Assembly (NCBI GenBank): GCA_030429565.1
Contig: JAUIFE010000006.1
Span: forward strand, 330,741 to 394,740
DNA length: 64,000 bases
Source of the DNA: Holophagae bacterium
GTDB taxonomy: Bacteria; Acidobacteriota; Holophagae; Acanthopleuribacterales; Acanthopleuribacteraceae
Direction of reading: 5' to 3'
Shown here: piece by piece, positions 35,567 through 43,636 of the stretch
Position numbering within the stretch: the stretch's first letter is position 1
Layout: every line of letters starts with the position of its first letter
Position numbers and translations under genes: made by a program
Notes under the pieces: model-generated
What the model saw: only the letters and a program-made list of their open reading frames with translations
Database searches by the model: none
Told to the model about the DNA's origin: nothing

Positions 35567-36253
35567 TTATTCTAATTCAGCTACGAACTTATAGCCAACG
35601 GTTGGAATCGTTTGGATGATTTTGTTTTGGTCCTGATCCTCGAGCTTGCGGCGGATGCGGGCGATGTGGGTGTCGATGGTGCGGGTGGTCGCATTGGACG
35701 TGTAGCCCCACACTGCTTCAAGGATTTCGCCTTTTTCGATGGCTTGGTTGGGTCGGCGGATCAGGTACTTTAGGAGTTGGAACTCCTTTTGACTGAAATG
35801 GATGGCTTCGTCATTGCGCGTGACCGCGTAATTCTCAAAATCGACCGTAATCCCGGCGAAACGCACGGCGGCACCGTCGCTGTTGGGGCGTCGCTGTCGG
35901 CGTCGCAGCAGGGCTTTCACGCGCGCAAGGAACTCGCCCAGACCGAAGGGTTTGGTGAGGTAATCGTCTGCGCCCAGTTCGAAGCCGATGACTTTGTCCA
36001 TTTCCGTCGATTTGGCTGTGAGCATTAAAATCGGCACATCTTGGTTTTGGCTGCGCACGTGTTTGAGCACCGTCAGGCCGTCGACCTCCGGCATCATGAT
36101 GTCGAGAATGATCAGATCAAAGGTCTTTTGCGCGAAGCACTCGAGCGCGATGCGGCCGTTGCCGGCTTCGGTCACCTCATAGCCTTCGAAACCCAAATTG
36201 TGAACCAGCGAAAAGCGCAAGTCCTTCTCGTCTTCGACCAGAAGAATTTTCAT
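35567..36253 (-). CDS. OmpR-family response regulator
   Basis: 228 residues. Receiver (1-115) with D7/D8-type acidic pocket, phosphoacceptor D51 in LIILDIMMPEVDG, T-site TAKS and the KPF lysine; OmpR-type winged helix (about 130-228) with FSQKEFQLLKYL, ENP-like turn and the WGYTSNATTRTIDTHIARIR recognition helix. The ATG at 36253 gives the standard N-terminus; an upstream TTG adds two residues. Encoded downstream of its probable partner kinase with a 107-bp gap. Confidence 0.94.
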   Translation of the reverse strand: MKILLVEDEKDLRFSLVHNLGFEGYEVTEAGNGRIALECFAQKTFDLIILDIMMPEVDGLTVLKHVRSQNQDVPILMLTAKSTEMDKVIGFELGADDYLTKPFGLGEFLARVKALLRRRQRRPNSDGAAVRFAGITVDFENYAVTRNDEAIHFSQKEFQLLKYLIRRPNQAIEKGEILEAVWGYTSNATTRTIDTHIARIRRKLEDQDQNKIIQTIPTVGYKFVAELE

Positions 36254-36360
36254 GTCCAACCATCCCGATAGATAAAGCCCCTCCGATTATACTCATGGAA
36301 ACGCCGCGCTCGAAAAGCGCTTGTGGTGAAACCTCGTTTTTTGGTGCGTTAGGTTGTCGC

Positions 36361-37731
36361 TTAGGCGGATTTGTGAACCGCGAAGGTCAGCGTGAAGGTC
36401 GTTCCTTCACCGTGAACGGAGTCAATGTCCATACGGGCTTTGGCGTGATTGAGGATGTGTCGGCTGATCGAAAGTCCCAAGCCCGAGCCGCGAATGCCGC
36501 CCGCTTTTTGGTCTTCTACTCGATAAAAACTTTTGGTGATGTGAGGCAGTTCGTCGGCGGGGATGCCGATGCCGCGGTCGCGAATCGTCAATTCAATTTT
36601 GTCGCCCGCGCGCGTCAGCGAAACCGCGACGAATTTGTTGTCGCCCGAGTACTTAAACGCGTTGTCGCAAATATTGTCGATGGCGTGGCGGATCAGGCCT
36701 GCATCGCCCAAGATCGGGCAGGGCTCCTCGCCTATGGCGACCTCAAAAGTGAAGCCCTCCGACTCTGCTTGCATCGCAAATGCATCGCAGCTCGTCTGTA
36801 CAATGGTGCGCAGGTCGAGGGGGACCGCGTTATAGCTGATTTGGCCCAACTCGATTTTGTTGAAGCTCAGTACTTTGTGGACCAAATGGTCGAGGCGATT
36901 GATTTCCGAAGAAATCATGCGGTGAAACTTCTGTTCGTCTTCCTTCGTTTTGGTGCGACCCGCCGCCAGTGTTTCCGCCGCCAGACGAATGATTGCCAGT
37001 GGGGTCTTGAACTCGTGGGAGACCGTCGTCACGAAGAAGGTTTTCTGCCGTGCCAGTAAGATTTTCTGACGAATGGCGCGTGTGATCAAAATCAAACTAA
37101 AGACCGCCATGAAGAACAGCAAAAATCCAGCGGCGAAGTTGATGCGTCGCTTAGCGACGGAATACAGTTGTTTGGGACCGAATGAGCGGTAAACGATATC
37201 GAGACTGTAGTGTTTGAGCGTGCGCGACATCTCGTACACTTGGTGATCGGCGCCTGGCTCCGGTTGCGGGCCGGAGCGGTAGACGACCTGCTTTTCGGGG
37301 TCGAGGATTTGGATCCAATACACCGGTTCATGGTAACGGCTGGTGAGTAAGCCTTTTAGCCCGGGTTTGGTGCTGAAATAATCGCTGAGCACCTCGGCCA
37401 ATGCCTCTTCGCGCAAGTAGACCGGATACTGTTTGTTGCCGTACTGCACGAACGTTAACGGGTCGCCGCTGCCGCCGAGTGTGGTCCATTTTCCCGGCGG
37501 ACATTTTTGTCGGCCTTCGCTAATACAGGCTTCCAGTTTGTTGAGGTCAATTGCCAAGCTCATTTCCAAATAGTCTTGGATCAGGTTGTTGGCGTAGTCC
37601 AGGTGAAAGCTCGACGACTTGGATAATAAGCCGCGAATTAGCGCAATGCTGTGGCCGCTATACAAGATGAACAAGATCGGCGGGGCAAACATAAGGAACT
37701 TAATAAGCCACTGTTGTTGCTGCGCCTTCAT
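36361..37731 (-). CDS. Membrane sensor histidine kinase
   Basis: 456 residues from the ATG at 37731; a longer open frame upstream runs back through the terminator and the tRNA gene and is excluded. TM helix at about 10-32, a roughly 165-residue extracytoplasmic domain with a single-cysteine/Pro-rich loop and no recognised fold, TM2 at 199-219, a HAMP-poor linker, HisKA with H239 in TVSHEFKTPL, and HATPase_c with DNAFKYS (N-box), DRGIGIP and SGLGLSISR. It probably senses an envelope signal and phosphorylates the downstream OmpR regulator. A terminator separates it from the tRNA-Leu upstream. Confidence 0.92.
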   Translation of the reverse strand: MKAQQQQWLIKFLMFAPPILFILYSGHSIALIRGLLSKSSSFHLDYANNLIQDYLEMSLAIDLNKLEACISEGRQKCPPGKWTTLGGSGDPLTFVQYGNKQYPVYLREEALAEVLSDYFSTKPGLKGLLTSRYHEPVYWIQILDPEKQVVYRSGPQPEPGADHQVYEMSRTLKHYSLDIVYRSFGPKQLYSVAKRRINFAAGFLLFFMAVFSLILITRAIRQKILLARQKTFFVTTVSHEFKTPLAIIRLAAETLAAGRTKTKEDEQKFHRMISSEINRLDHLVHKVLSFNKIELGQISYNAVPLDLRTIVQTSCDAFAMQAESEGFTFEVAIGEEPCPILGDAGLIRHAIDNICDNAFKYSGDNKFVAVSLTRAGDKIELTIRDRGIGIPADELPHITKSFYRVEDQKAGGIRGSGLGLSISRHILNHAKARMDIDSVHGEGTTFTLTFAVHKSA

Positions 37732-37790
37732 TGATTGTGCTCCGTCTTCTGAACCGGGGCTGTTGCGCTGAAAAAAATAGCCCGAAAATG

Positions 37791-37810
37791 AAAAAAGCAC
37801 CTTTCGGTGC
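37791..37810 (-). terminator. Intrinsic terminator of the tRNA-Leu transcript
   Basis: On the minus strand: GCACC-GAAA-GGTGC followed by six T, 22 nt after the tRNA 3' end and upstream of the kinase gene. Confidence 0.85.
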
Positions 37811-37831
37811 GCCAAGAAGACTGGGATTGGA

Positions 37832-37918
37832 TGGTGCCGATGCTCGGAGTCGAACCGAGACGGGGTTACCCCCACAGGATTTTGAATCCAGCGCGTCTAC
37901 CAATTTCACCACATCGGC
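37832..37918 (-). tRNA. tRNA-Leu (anticodon CAA)
   Basis: 87 nt including an encoded CCA. The cloverleaf is clear: acceptor GCCGATG/CATCGGC, D-loop with AATTGG, anticodon arm around TTCAAAA, a long variable arm as in class II leucine tRNAs, and TTCGACT in the T loop. Reads UUG codons. Monocistronic between its own promoter and terminator. Confidence 0.96.
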
Positions 37919-37933
37919 ATCCAATGCTCGACA

Positions 37934-37962
37934 GTTATACCAATCCGACTTTTAGGGGTCAA
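37934..37962 (-). promoter_or_regulatory. tRNA-Leu promoter
   Basis: TTGACC and TATAAC on the minus strand, 17 bp apart; transcription would start near 37927, about 9 nt before the mature tRNA. The -35 lies inside the left arm of a long inverted repeat (37954-38003). Confidence 0.72.
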
Positions 37963-38003
37963 GCAAAAGCTCAAAAAAAATGTGAGTTTTTGCATCGACC
38001 CCT
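37954..38003. terminator. Long inverted repeat between the HEAT-PPIase gene and tRNA-Leu
   Basis: Arms starting AGGGGTC and ending GACCCCT pair over about 20 bp with a few interruptions, around an A/T-rich loop. It could end transcription of the upstream HEAT-cyclophilin gene, whose stop is 6 bp away; it has no trailing U-run. It also overlaps the tRNA promoter -35. Confidence 0.5.
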
Positions 38004-38008
38004 GTCGG

Positions 38009-39934
38009 TCAGTGGGTAACTCGTGTATTTATAATGACATCACCTTCTTCGAGGTGGTCGACAATGGCCATGCCTTCGAGCACCTGCCCAAAGACGGTGT
38101 AGTTGCCGTCGAGATGCGGCTGAGCCGAGTGGCAGATGAAAAATTGACTCCCGCCGGTATCTTTTCCGGCCAGCGCCATGCCGACAGTGCCGCGCTGATA
38201 GCGCAGTGTGTTGATCTCGCATGGAATGGTGTGACCGGGGCCGCCTGAGCCGTCGCCACGCGAATCTCCGGCTTGAACCACGAAATTGGGCACCACGCGG
38301 TGGATCGGCATGTTGTCGAAGTAGTTTTGGCTGCTCAAGTAAATGATATTGGCGCAGGTGATGGGTGCATAGCGACTGCGCAATTGGATGCGAATTTGAC
38401 CACGGCTGGTGTTGAGGACCCATACCGGTTCGCCGGCGCCTTGGGCAAACAACGCGGCTTGGCGTTTTAAGGGGCCTGGTAGGCTGTGGCGCCAGGGCCG
38501 GTTGAACAGGTTGCGTCGCTGCGCAAAGTTAACATTGTTGGCGGTGTTGAAGGCTTTGAGGCGCACCAAGTAGTCCGGGTGACCTTGCAATTGTTGCAGC
38601 ATGCGAGCGCGGATGGCTGGGTCAGGGTACAGCCCTTCAAGCGAGTCAATGACCGCGTAATGAAAATCCGGCTCGGGAAATGTCTGCGTCAACAAGGTGT
38701 TAATGCGCGCTAGGTAGGTGGTCCGCAACGTCTCGTTGTCGGCGATGGGGCCCACGGCGGTTGCTGTTAGGTAAGGGTCGTTGCTTGCCAAGGCCGCGTT
38801 GAGCCAGCGACGGAACTCGGGGTTGGCGGTGTCGGTGAGGATTTGGAAACTCAACGAGGCCAAGCCGAGGTGTTTGGCGGCAGCCCATTGCTTCAATTCA
38901 TCGGGCTGGTTGGGGCCCTCGTGCACAATCCATTGCCGCAAAAACCAGCTACGGCCGGTATTGCGCCAGTTTTGAATGAGATGCAGAAAACGTCGTTTGC
39001 GTTCGCCTTCCATGTTCTCCAGCAGCACCACTTTCTGCGCATTGCTTAACCCGGCCAGGCGCGGTTCCAGCAAGCGATCGATGTCGGGCTCGTTGCGCTG
39101 AATGAGTTGGGTCAAGGTTGCTGTGACCACGTTTGGGTTGGGGTCTTCCATGAGCGGTAGCGCTGCCAACAGGAAGGGGCTGGGTTGTTCGCCGTGGGCT
39201 GCTTCTAAGGCGCCCAGCGCATTGACGGCGTTGACGCGGATACGCCAATCACGGGCTTTGGTGAAGCCGACCAGGGTTTTGACCACGCCGTCGTCGGCGT
39301 CTTTAACTGCCAAACGCAGCAAATAAATGCGCGCCTGGGTGCCGTTGTCGGGGTTGGCGGCCTGGGTGGTGAACAGTGTGCGCGGAACCGCAATTTCGTT
39401 GCGGTACAAATAAAAGAAATAATCGCCGTTATCGCCGCGTGGGCGACGCAATAGGGCATTGATGACCGCCGTGTTAAGCGCTTCGTGGGCATGGCGATAA
39501 AGGAAGCGCAAGGCGCGGCCGCGTTCTTGCTCAGGGCGTGTTTGCCACAGTTCCAGCAGGCGGCCGCGCTCGTTTTCATCAGCGCATTTGGCGAGGGCTT
39601 CCCACCAAAACAAACGGTTTTTGTCGGCGATGTCGGCCTTCAGTAGTGGCTGGAGTGGGGCTGCTAGTTCGCCATAGGCAAATAGCGCAGTGCTTTGCAG
39701 ATCTGGATGGCTGAAGTATCCGGCGATGACTTTCGCCCCGTCGGGGTGTCCGTTTTGGCCGAGTGTCAGTAAATATTCCTGAATCACGAGTTGTGATTGT
39801 TGCTGGAGGTTAAATCGGGTTGGCGGGATGGTGGCGGCGTGGCGATAGATTCGCGCGTCCAATAAATCCGACCAGGTATCGACGGGTGTTTGGGTTGGGG
39901 TTTGGAGCAAGATGCAGCAGAAAACCAAAAACAT
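38009..39934 (-). CDS. HEAT-repeat protein with C-terminal cyclophilin domain
   Basis: 641 residues. A short signal-like N-terminus (1-16), then about 450 residues of helical repeats (HEAT-like, with repeated ALGALEA, LPLMEDPNPNVVTATLTQL and similar two-helix units), and a C-terminal peptidyl-prolyl cis-trans isomerase (about 500-641) with the cyclophilin set FDNMPIHRVVPNFVVQAGD, GTVGMALAGKDTGGSQFFI and FGQVLEGM. The catalytic Arg of the FHR motif appears as HR. Probably periplasmic folding factor with a protein-binding scaffold. The fusion of HEAT repeats to cyclophilin is uncommon. ATG after AAGGAAG. Confidence 0.88.
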   Translation of the reverse strand: MFLVFCCILLQTPTQTPVDTWSDLLDARIYRHAATIPPTRFNLQQQSQLVIQEYLLTLGQNGHPDGAKVIAGYFSHPDLQSTALFAYGELAAPLQPLLKADIADKNRLFWWEALAKCADENERGRLLELWQTRPEQERGRALRFLYRHAHEALNTAVINALLRRPRGDNGDYFFYLYRNEIAVPRTLFTTQAANPDNGTQARIYLLRLAVKDADDGVVKTLVGFTKARDWRIRVNAVNALGALEAAHGEQPSPFLLAALPLMEDPNPNVVTATLTQLIQRNEPDIDRLLEPRLAGLSNAQKVVLLENMEGERKRRFLHLIQNWRNTGRSWFLRQWIVHEGPNQPDELKQWAAAKHLGLASLSFQILTDTANPEFRRWLNAALASNDPYLTATAVGPIADNETLRTTYLARINTLLTQTFPEPDFHYAVIDSLEGLYPDPAIRARMLQQLQGHPDYLVRLKAFNTANNVNFAQRRNLFNRPWRHSLPGPLKRQAALFAQGAGEPVWVLNTSRGQIRIQLRSRYAPITCANIIYLSSQNYFDNMPIHRVVPNFVVQAGDSRGDGSGGPGHTIPCEINTLRYQRGTVGMALAGKDTGGSQFFICHSAQPHLDGNYTVFGQVLEGMAIVDHLEEGDVIINTRVTH

Positions 39935-39973
39935 GAGTCTCTTCCTTGTGGGCGCGGATCGGCGGCGCGGTGT

Positions 39974-40681
39974 TTAGGGCGATAAATCGACCGGGAGGGC
40001 GGTTGTCAAGCGCACGCCGCGTGCGTCAAATTCAGCGCGGTAGGCCAGAACTTCCACGCCTTGAGCGGCGGCTTCGCGTAAACAGGCCGCATATTCGGGA
40101 TCAAATTGCTCGGCTACCGTGACGCGGGTAATCGAGGCGCGCTGCACGCAAAAAAACAAAACGGCGCGGTCGCCGGCGCGCTGTTGGGCGGCCAGTTCGC
40201 GCACGTGTTTGGTGCCGCGTTTGGTAACCGCGTCCGGAAAACCGGCCAAACCGGGTTCCAGCAGCAGGGTCACGTTTTTGACCTCGACGTAGCAGTCGGC
40301 GCGGTCGGGCGCACGCAGCAACAAATCAATGCGCGAGTTCTCGCCGTAACGCTGCTCCCGTTTCAGTGTCGGGTAATCTTGCAATTCGGTGATGGTGCCG
40401 TTTTCAATGGCTTCCTGAACCAAGCGATTGGCCAGACCGGTGTTAATACCGGTCCAGCCGTCGGGCATATGGATCGCTTGCCAGGAGTAGGCGAGTTTGC
40501 GTTTGGGATCGTCGTGATAGGTCACCAAACAACGCGCCGCCTCGCGGTAACAGGTCGCCATACTGCCGGTGTTGGGGCAGTGGGCGGTGATGACTGCCCC
40601 GTCGGCGTCGTGAAACTCGGCGAAAAACCGTTTGTAACGGCGAATGAAAGAGGCCTCGTGGACCTCGCCTGGCCAATCCAT
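39974..40681 (-). CDS. sfsA: Sugar fermentation stimulation protein A homologue
   Basis: 235 residues. SfsA family signatures: RRYKRFFAEF, HCPNTGSM, the ENSRIDLLL motif with the DxDLL-like core, the YVEVKNVTLL and FPDAVTKRGTKHVREL nuclease-like block, and DPEYAACLREA. The family has an OB-like and a PD-(D/E)XK-like fold and is a DNA-binding protein and probable nuclease of uncertain role. 5 bp from mtnA, in the same direction and probably co-transcribed. Confidence 0.95.
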   Translation of the reverse strand: MDWPGEVHEASFIRRYKRFFAEFHDADGAVITAHCPNTGSMATCYREAARCLVTYHDDPKRKLAYSWQAIHMPDGWTGINTGLANRLVQEAIENGTITELQDYPTLKREQRYGENSRIDLLLRAPDRADCYVEVKNVTLLLEPGLAGFPDAVTKRGTKHVRELAAQQRAGDRAVLFFCVQRASITRVTVAEQFDPEYAACLREAAAQGVEVLAYRAEFDARGVRLTTALPVDLSP

Positions 40682-40686
40682 GCGAC

Positions 40687-41679
40687 CTAATTGAAGCGAT
40701 AAGGCGGATGGAACACGCCGTCTTCGGTCACAATCGCGGTGATCAGTTCGGCCGGGGTGACGTCGAAGGCCGGGTTAAACACGGCGGTGTCGGGGGCGGT
40801 GATCGGGTTGCCGCGCACGTGGCTAACTTCGTCATGCGGCCGTTCCTCGATGGGAATGTCTTTGCCGGTGAGGGTTTTTGGGGCGATGGTGGTGGTGGGT
40901 GCCGCGACGATGAAGGGGATATTGTGGTAGCGGGCCGCCATGGCCAGCATGCAGGTGCCGATCTTGTTGGCGGCATCGCCGTTGGCGGCGATCCGGTCGG
41001 CGCCGACAATGACGCAATCCACCATGCTGTTGTTCATCAAATGGCCGCCCATGCCGTCGGTGACAAGCGTGACGGGTAAGCCGTCTTGCTGACATTCCCA
41101 AACGGTTAGGCGGGCACCCTGTAGGAAGGGGCGGGTTTCGTCGGCATAAACGCGTGTGAGGCGTTGCTCTTCGTGTAACTGGCGAATGATCCCCAGGGCG
41201 GTACCCCAGCCAGAGGTGGCCAGCGAGCCGGTATTACAGTGGGTGAGAACGCTGCGGGCGCCGGCGAGAAAACCTGCGCCGTGACGGCCGATCGCCTTGT
41301 TTTTGGCGAGGTCGTCCTGGTGATACGCGACGGCGATGTGCTCGGCTTCGGCGGCGGGGTCCTGCAGGTCGGCAAGGTTGCCTAAGCGCGAGGTGGTGTT
41401 GTCGATGGCGTCGAACAAATTGATCGCGGTCGGGCGTGATGCGGCCAAAACTTTGCAAGCGGCCTCGAAGGCGGCCGGTGTTGGGTCTTGCTGTAAAGCG
41501 AGGACCAGGCCGTAGGCGGCGGTGACGCCGATCGCGGGTGCGCCGCGCACGACCATGTTGCGAATCGCATCGGCCGTTTCTTGTGCGCTGCGGCACTGAA
41601 TATAAGTGGTTTCAAAAGGGAGCACGCGCTGGTCGAGTAACTCGAGGTGGTCGCCGTGCCAGGTAATAGCTTCTACCAT
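40687..41679 (-). CDS. mtnA: S-methyl-5-thioribose-1-phosphate isomerase
   Basis: 330 residues from the ATG at 41679, after ACGAGG at 8 nt. Catalyses the aldose-ketose isomerisation of methylthioribose-1-phosphate in the methionine salvage pathway. Signatures: MVVRGAPAIGVTAAYG, the catalytic Cys in SVLTHCNTGSLATSGWGTALG, and the catalytic Asp in VIVGADRIAANGDAANKIGT. Other salvage genes (mtnB-D) are not nearby. It is a fixed neighbour of sfsA here, 5 bp apart. Confidence 0.95.
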   Translation of the reverse strand: MVEAITWHGDHLELLDQRVLPFETTYIQCRSAQETADAIRNMVVRGAPAIGVTAAYGLVLALQQDPTPAAFEAACKVLAASRPTAINLFDAIDNTTSRLGNLADLQDPAAEAEHIAVAYHQDDLAKNKAIGRHGAGFLAGARSVLTHCNTGSLATSGWGTALGIIRQLHEEQRLTRVYADETRPFLQGARLTVWECQQDGLPVTLVTDGMGGHLMNNSMVDCVIVGADRIAANGDAANKIGTCMLAMAARYHNIPFIVAAPTTTIAPKTLTGKDIPIEERPHDEVSHVRGNPITAPDTAVFNPAFDVTPAELITAIVTEDGVFHPPYRFN

Positions 41680-41883
41680 AATAAAACCTCGTGGGGGGTT
41701 AAGATGCCGCATCATAACAAATTCTGGAGGCGGCTCCCACGAAGGTTATGTGGGAAATCGGGTCAAGCAGGTGGGGGGTGTGGCGGTAGTGCGGCGGTTG
41801 GCGCCGGCAAATGCAGGACGCAACAGGCGGGTGCATGTTGTGTCGCGGTGGCTTGATCTCGTGATGGTCGGCGGTGTCAGGGC

Positions 41884-42207
41884 CTAAGTCTGCTGTTGCA
41901 GGCGGGCCAGTTGGTGGGCGCTGAGCGCGGCTTTCCAGCGGCGGCCAAACCAGCCGCGCGTGGGCGCTTGGCCGAGTAAGGCAACCATGCCGTCACCTTC
42001 CTCGGGGAAGCCGTGGTTTTTGCTGAGCCGGGCCAGGCTGTGACGAATTTTAATGCGAAGCTGCTTGGGGTCCTCGTTGCGTGTTGGGTTAATTCGTCCC
42101 TCGGCGAGGGCGTGGTTGACAATTGCTGCCGGCGTGTAGATTTGCTCGTCGTCCAAGGCGAGCAAGAGGTGGGCGTACTTCATGGGTCGACCTGCTTTAC
42201 TTTTCAT
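41884..42207 (-). CDS. Small protein of unknown function
   Basis: 107 residues from the ATG at 42207, with GGAGAC upstream; a GTG 12 codons earlier is also open. No signal peptide or membrane helix. The pattern GRPMKYAHLLLALDD..IYTPAAIVNHALAEG looks like a helix-turn-helix-like N-terminal half, followed by a basic segment (KQLRIKIRHSLARLSKN) and a Trp-rich C-terminus. No family recognised; a DNA- or RNA-binding role is only a guess. Preceded by an AT-rich control region. Confidence 0.55.
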   Translation of the reverse strand: MKSKAGRPMKYAHLLLALDDEQIYTPAAIVNHALAEGRINPTRNEDPKQLRIKIRHSLARLSKNHGFPEEGDGMVALLGQAPTRGWFGRRWKAALSAHQLARLQQQT

Positions 42208-42505
42208 AACATCGCGTCTCCTGATCGGGAATGGCGCCCGCATTTCTCACCGGAGCCCTCGCGTTGGCGGCACAGGTCGGCCGGCGACGCGATCACGGCT
42301 GGGTTGTGAACACGCGGGCAAGGCTGGTTTGGACGGTCAAACCGCGCTTGCCGTTCCGGCGCATTGTTCCGCTGGGCGGACAATATGCAGCCGGATGATG
42401 TTTTAAGAAGGTCGATGACTTGTGGTTGTGGGTTCGGGTGAGAAATGCAGGACTGCGTAGGCTGTCGTGCAAGCGGTTAGGGTTTCCCGTTGCTTTGACT
42501 GCATA

Positions 42506-42534
42506 TTTATAACATTTTCACATCAAGTGATAAA
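42506..42534 (-). promoter_or_regulatory. Putative promoter with operator-like dyad for the small unknown gene
   Basis: Minus-strand TTTATC and TATAAA with a 17-bp spacer. The spacer contains TCAC-N5-GTGA at 42518-42530, a dyad well placed for a repressor. The rest of 42208-42600 (393 bp) is AT-rich with no coding potential or clear terminator. Confidence 0.33.
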
Positions 42535-42600
42535 GTTAAACATCCAAAAAAGTTGTTGAATTGGCAAAAAAGCGAATATGGTTGTGTTTGTTGTCGCGTC

Positions 42601-43542
42601 TTATTTTTGAGGGCTCGGGCAAGGTACCACGTTGGGCGGTGTCTTTCCGTTTATAAAAGCATGGACGTTGTCCAGAACTAGGGCCGCCATGCGTTTGCGC
42701 GTGCCCCAGGTGGATGTGCCTTGGTGTGGTGCCGCTACCACGTTGCTGAACTGTAGCAAGTCCGGGTGAACTTTGGGCTCGCGTTCGTAGACGTCGAGGC
42801 CCGCGCCACCGAGATGGTTTTGTGCCAAAGCTTCGACCAGTGCCGATTCGTCGATAATCGGACCGCGCGCCGTGTTAATCAACAAGGCGCCTTGTTTCAT
42901 TTGGGCTAAGCGCGTGCGATTGATCAAGTGGTGGGTGTTTTGGTTGAGTGGACAGTGCAACGAGACGACGTCGCTTTTGCCGAGCAACTCTGCCAGCGGC
43001 AGGCCTTCGCGGCGCGAGTGGATTAATACCTTCATCCCAAAAGCTTCTGCGCGGCGCGCAACGGCCTGGCCGATGCGACCGTAACCGACGATGCCCAGGG
43101 TTGCGCCATATAAATCCATGCCCAGCAATTGCATCGGGTGCCACCCAAAGAACAATCCGTTGCGCAGGACTTGTTCTCCTTCACTGAGGCGCCGTGCCAC
43201 TGCCAGCAGCAGCGCAAAGGTCATTTCGGCGGTCGCTTCGGTGACCGCGCCCGGGGTATGGGTGACCAAAATACCGCGCGCCGCCGCTGCTTCCAGGTCG
43301 ATGTTGTCGTAACCCACGGCATGCTGCGCGATAAGTTTAAGATTGGGGGCGCTTTCGATTAAATTACGGTCAATGCGGTCGCCCGGCATCGAAATTAAAA
43401 TGTCGCAGTCAGCCATGTGGGCGGCCAGTGTTTCCGGCAGCGTGGGTCTGTCACTTTGAAGGGCGGTAAGCCGAATTGGCGCCTCGGCTAAAGCCGCCAT
43501 GCCGTCCGGGTGGATGGTTTGGCTCAATACAACGTGGGTCAT
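42601..43542 (-). CDS. D-2-hydroxyacid dehydrogenase (NAD-dependent)
   Basis: 313 residues. Family layout: N-terminal substrate domain, NAD-binding Rossmann domain with GATLGIVGYGRIGQAVARRAEAFGM, VVSLHCPLN, the catalytic Arg segment NTARGPIIDESAL, and the His segment VVAAPHQGTSTWGT. Members reduce 2-keto acids (glyoxylate, hydroxypyruvate, phosphoglycerate family); without a regulatory ACT domain it is more likely a glyoxylate/hydroxypyruvate reductase than SerA (inference). Alone between the small unknown gene and the murA terminator. Confidence 0.88.
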   Translation of the reverse strand: MTHVVLSQTIHPDGMAALAEAPIRLTALQSDRPTLPETLAAHMADCDILISMPGDRIDRNLIESAPNLKLIAQHAVGYDNIDLEAAAARGILVTHTPGAVTEATAEMTFALLLAVARRLSEGEQVLRNGLFFGWHPMQLLGMDLYGATLGIVGYGRIGQAVARRAEAFGMKVLIHSRREGLPLAELLGKSDVVSLHCPLNQNTHHLINRTRLAQMKQGALLINTARGPIIDESALVEALAQNHLGGAGLDVYEREPKVHPDLLQFSNVVAAPHQGTSTWGTRKRMAALVLDNVHAFINGKTPPNVVPCPSPQK

Positions 43543-43556
43543 GGATTCCTCCCCAT

Positions 43557-43606
43557 AAAAAAACCACGAGGACGCCTTATTATAAGCCGCGTCCCCGTGG
43601 TTTTTT
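43557..43606 (-). terminator. Terminator downstream of murA
   Basis: Arms CCACG-A-GGACGC (43564-43575) and GCGTCC-C-CGTGG (43589-43600) pair with one mismatch, 13-nt loop, with seven A on the left and six T on the right, so it can act on both strands. It ends the leftward murA transcript. Confidence 0.85.
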
Positions 43607-43636
43607 GAGAAGTGTTTCTTGTTGTGCTGCTTTGGG

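Noticed and set aside
37732..37875. N-terminal extension of the sensor kinase at 36361-37731
   Set aside because: The extension would translate through the tRNA-Leu terminator and into the tRNA itself.
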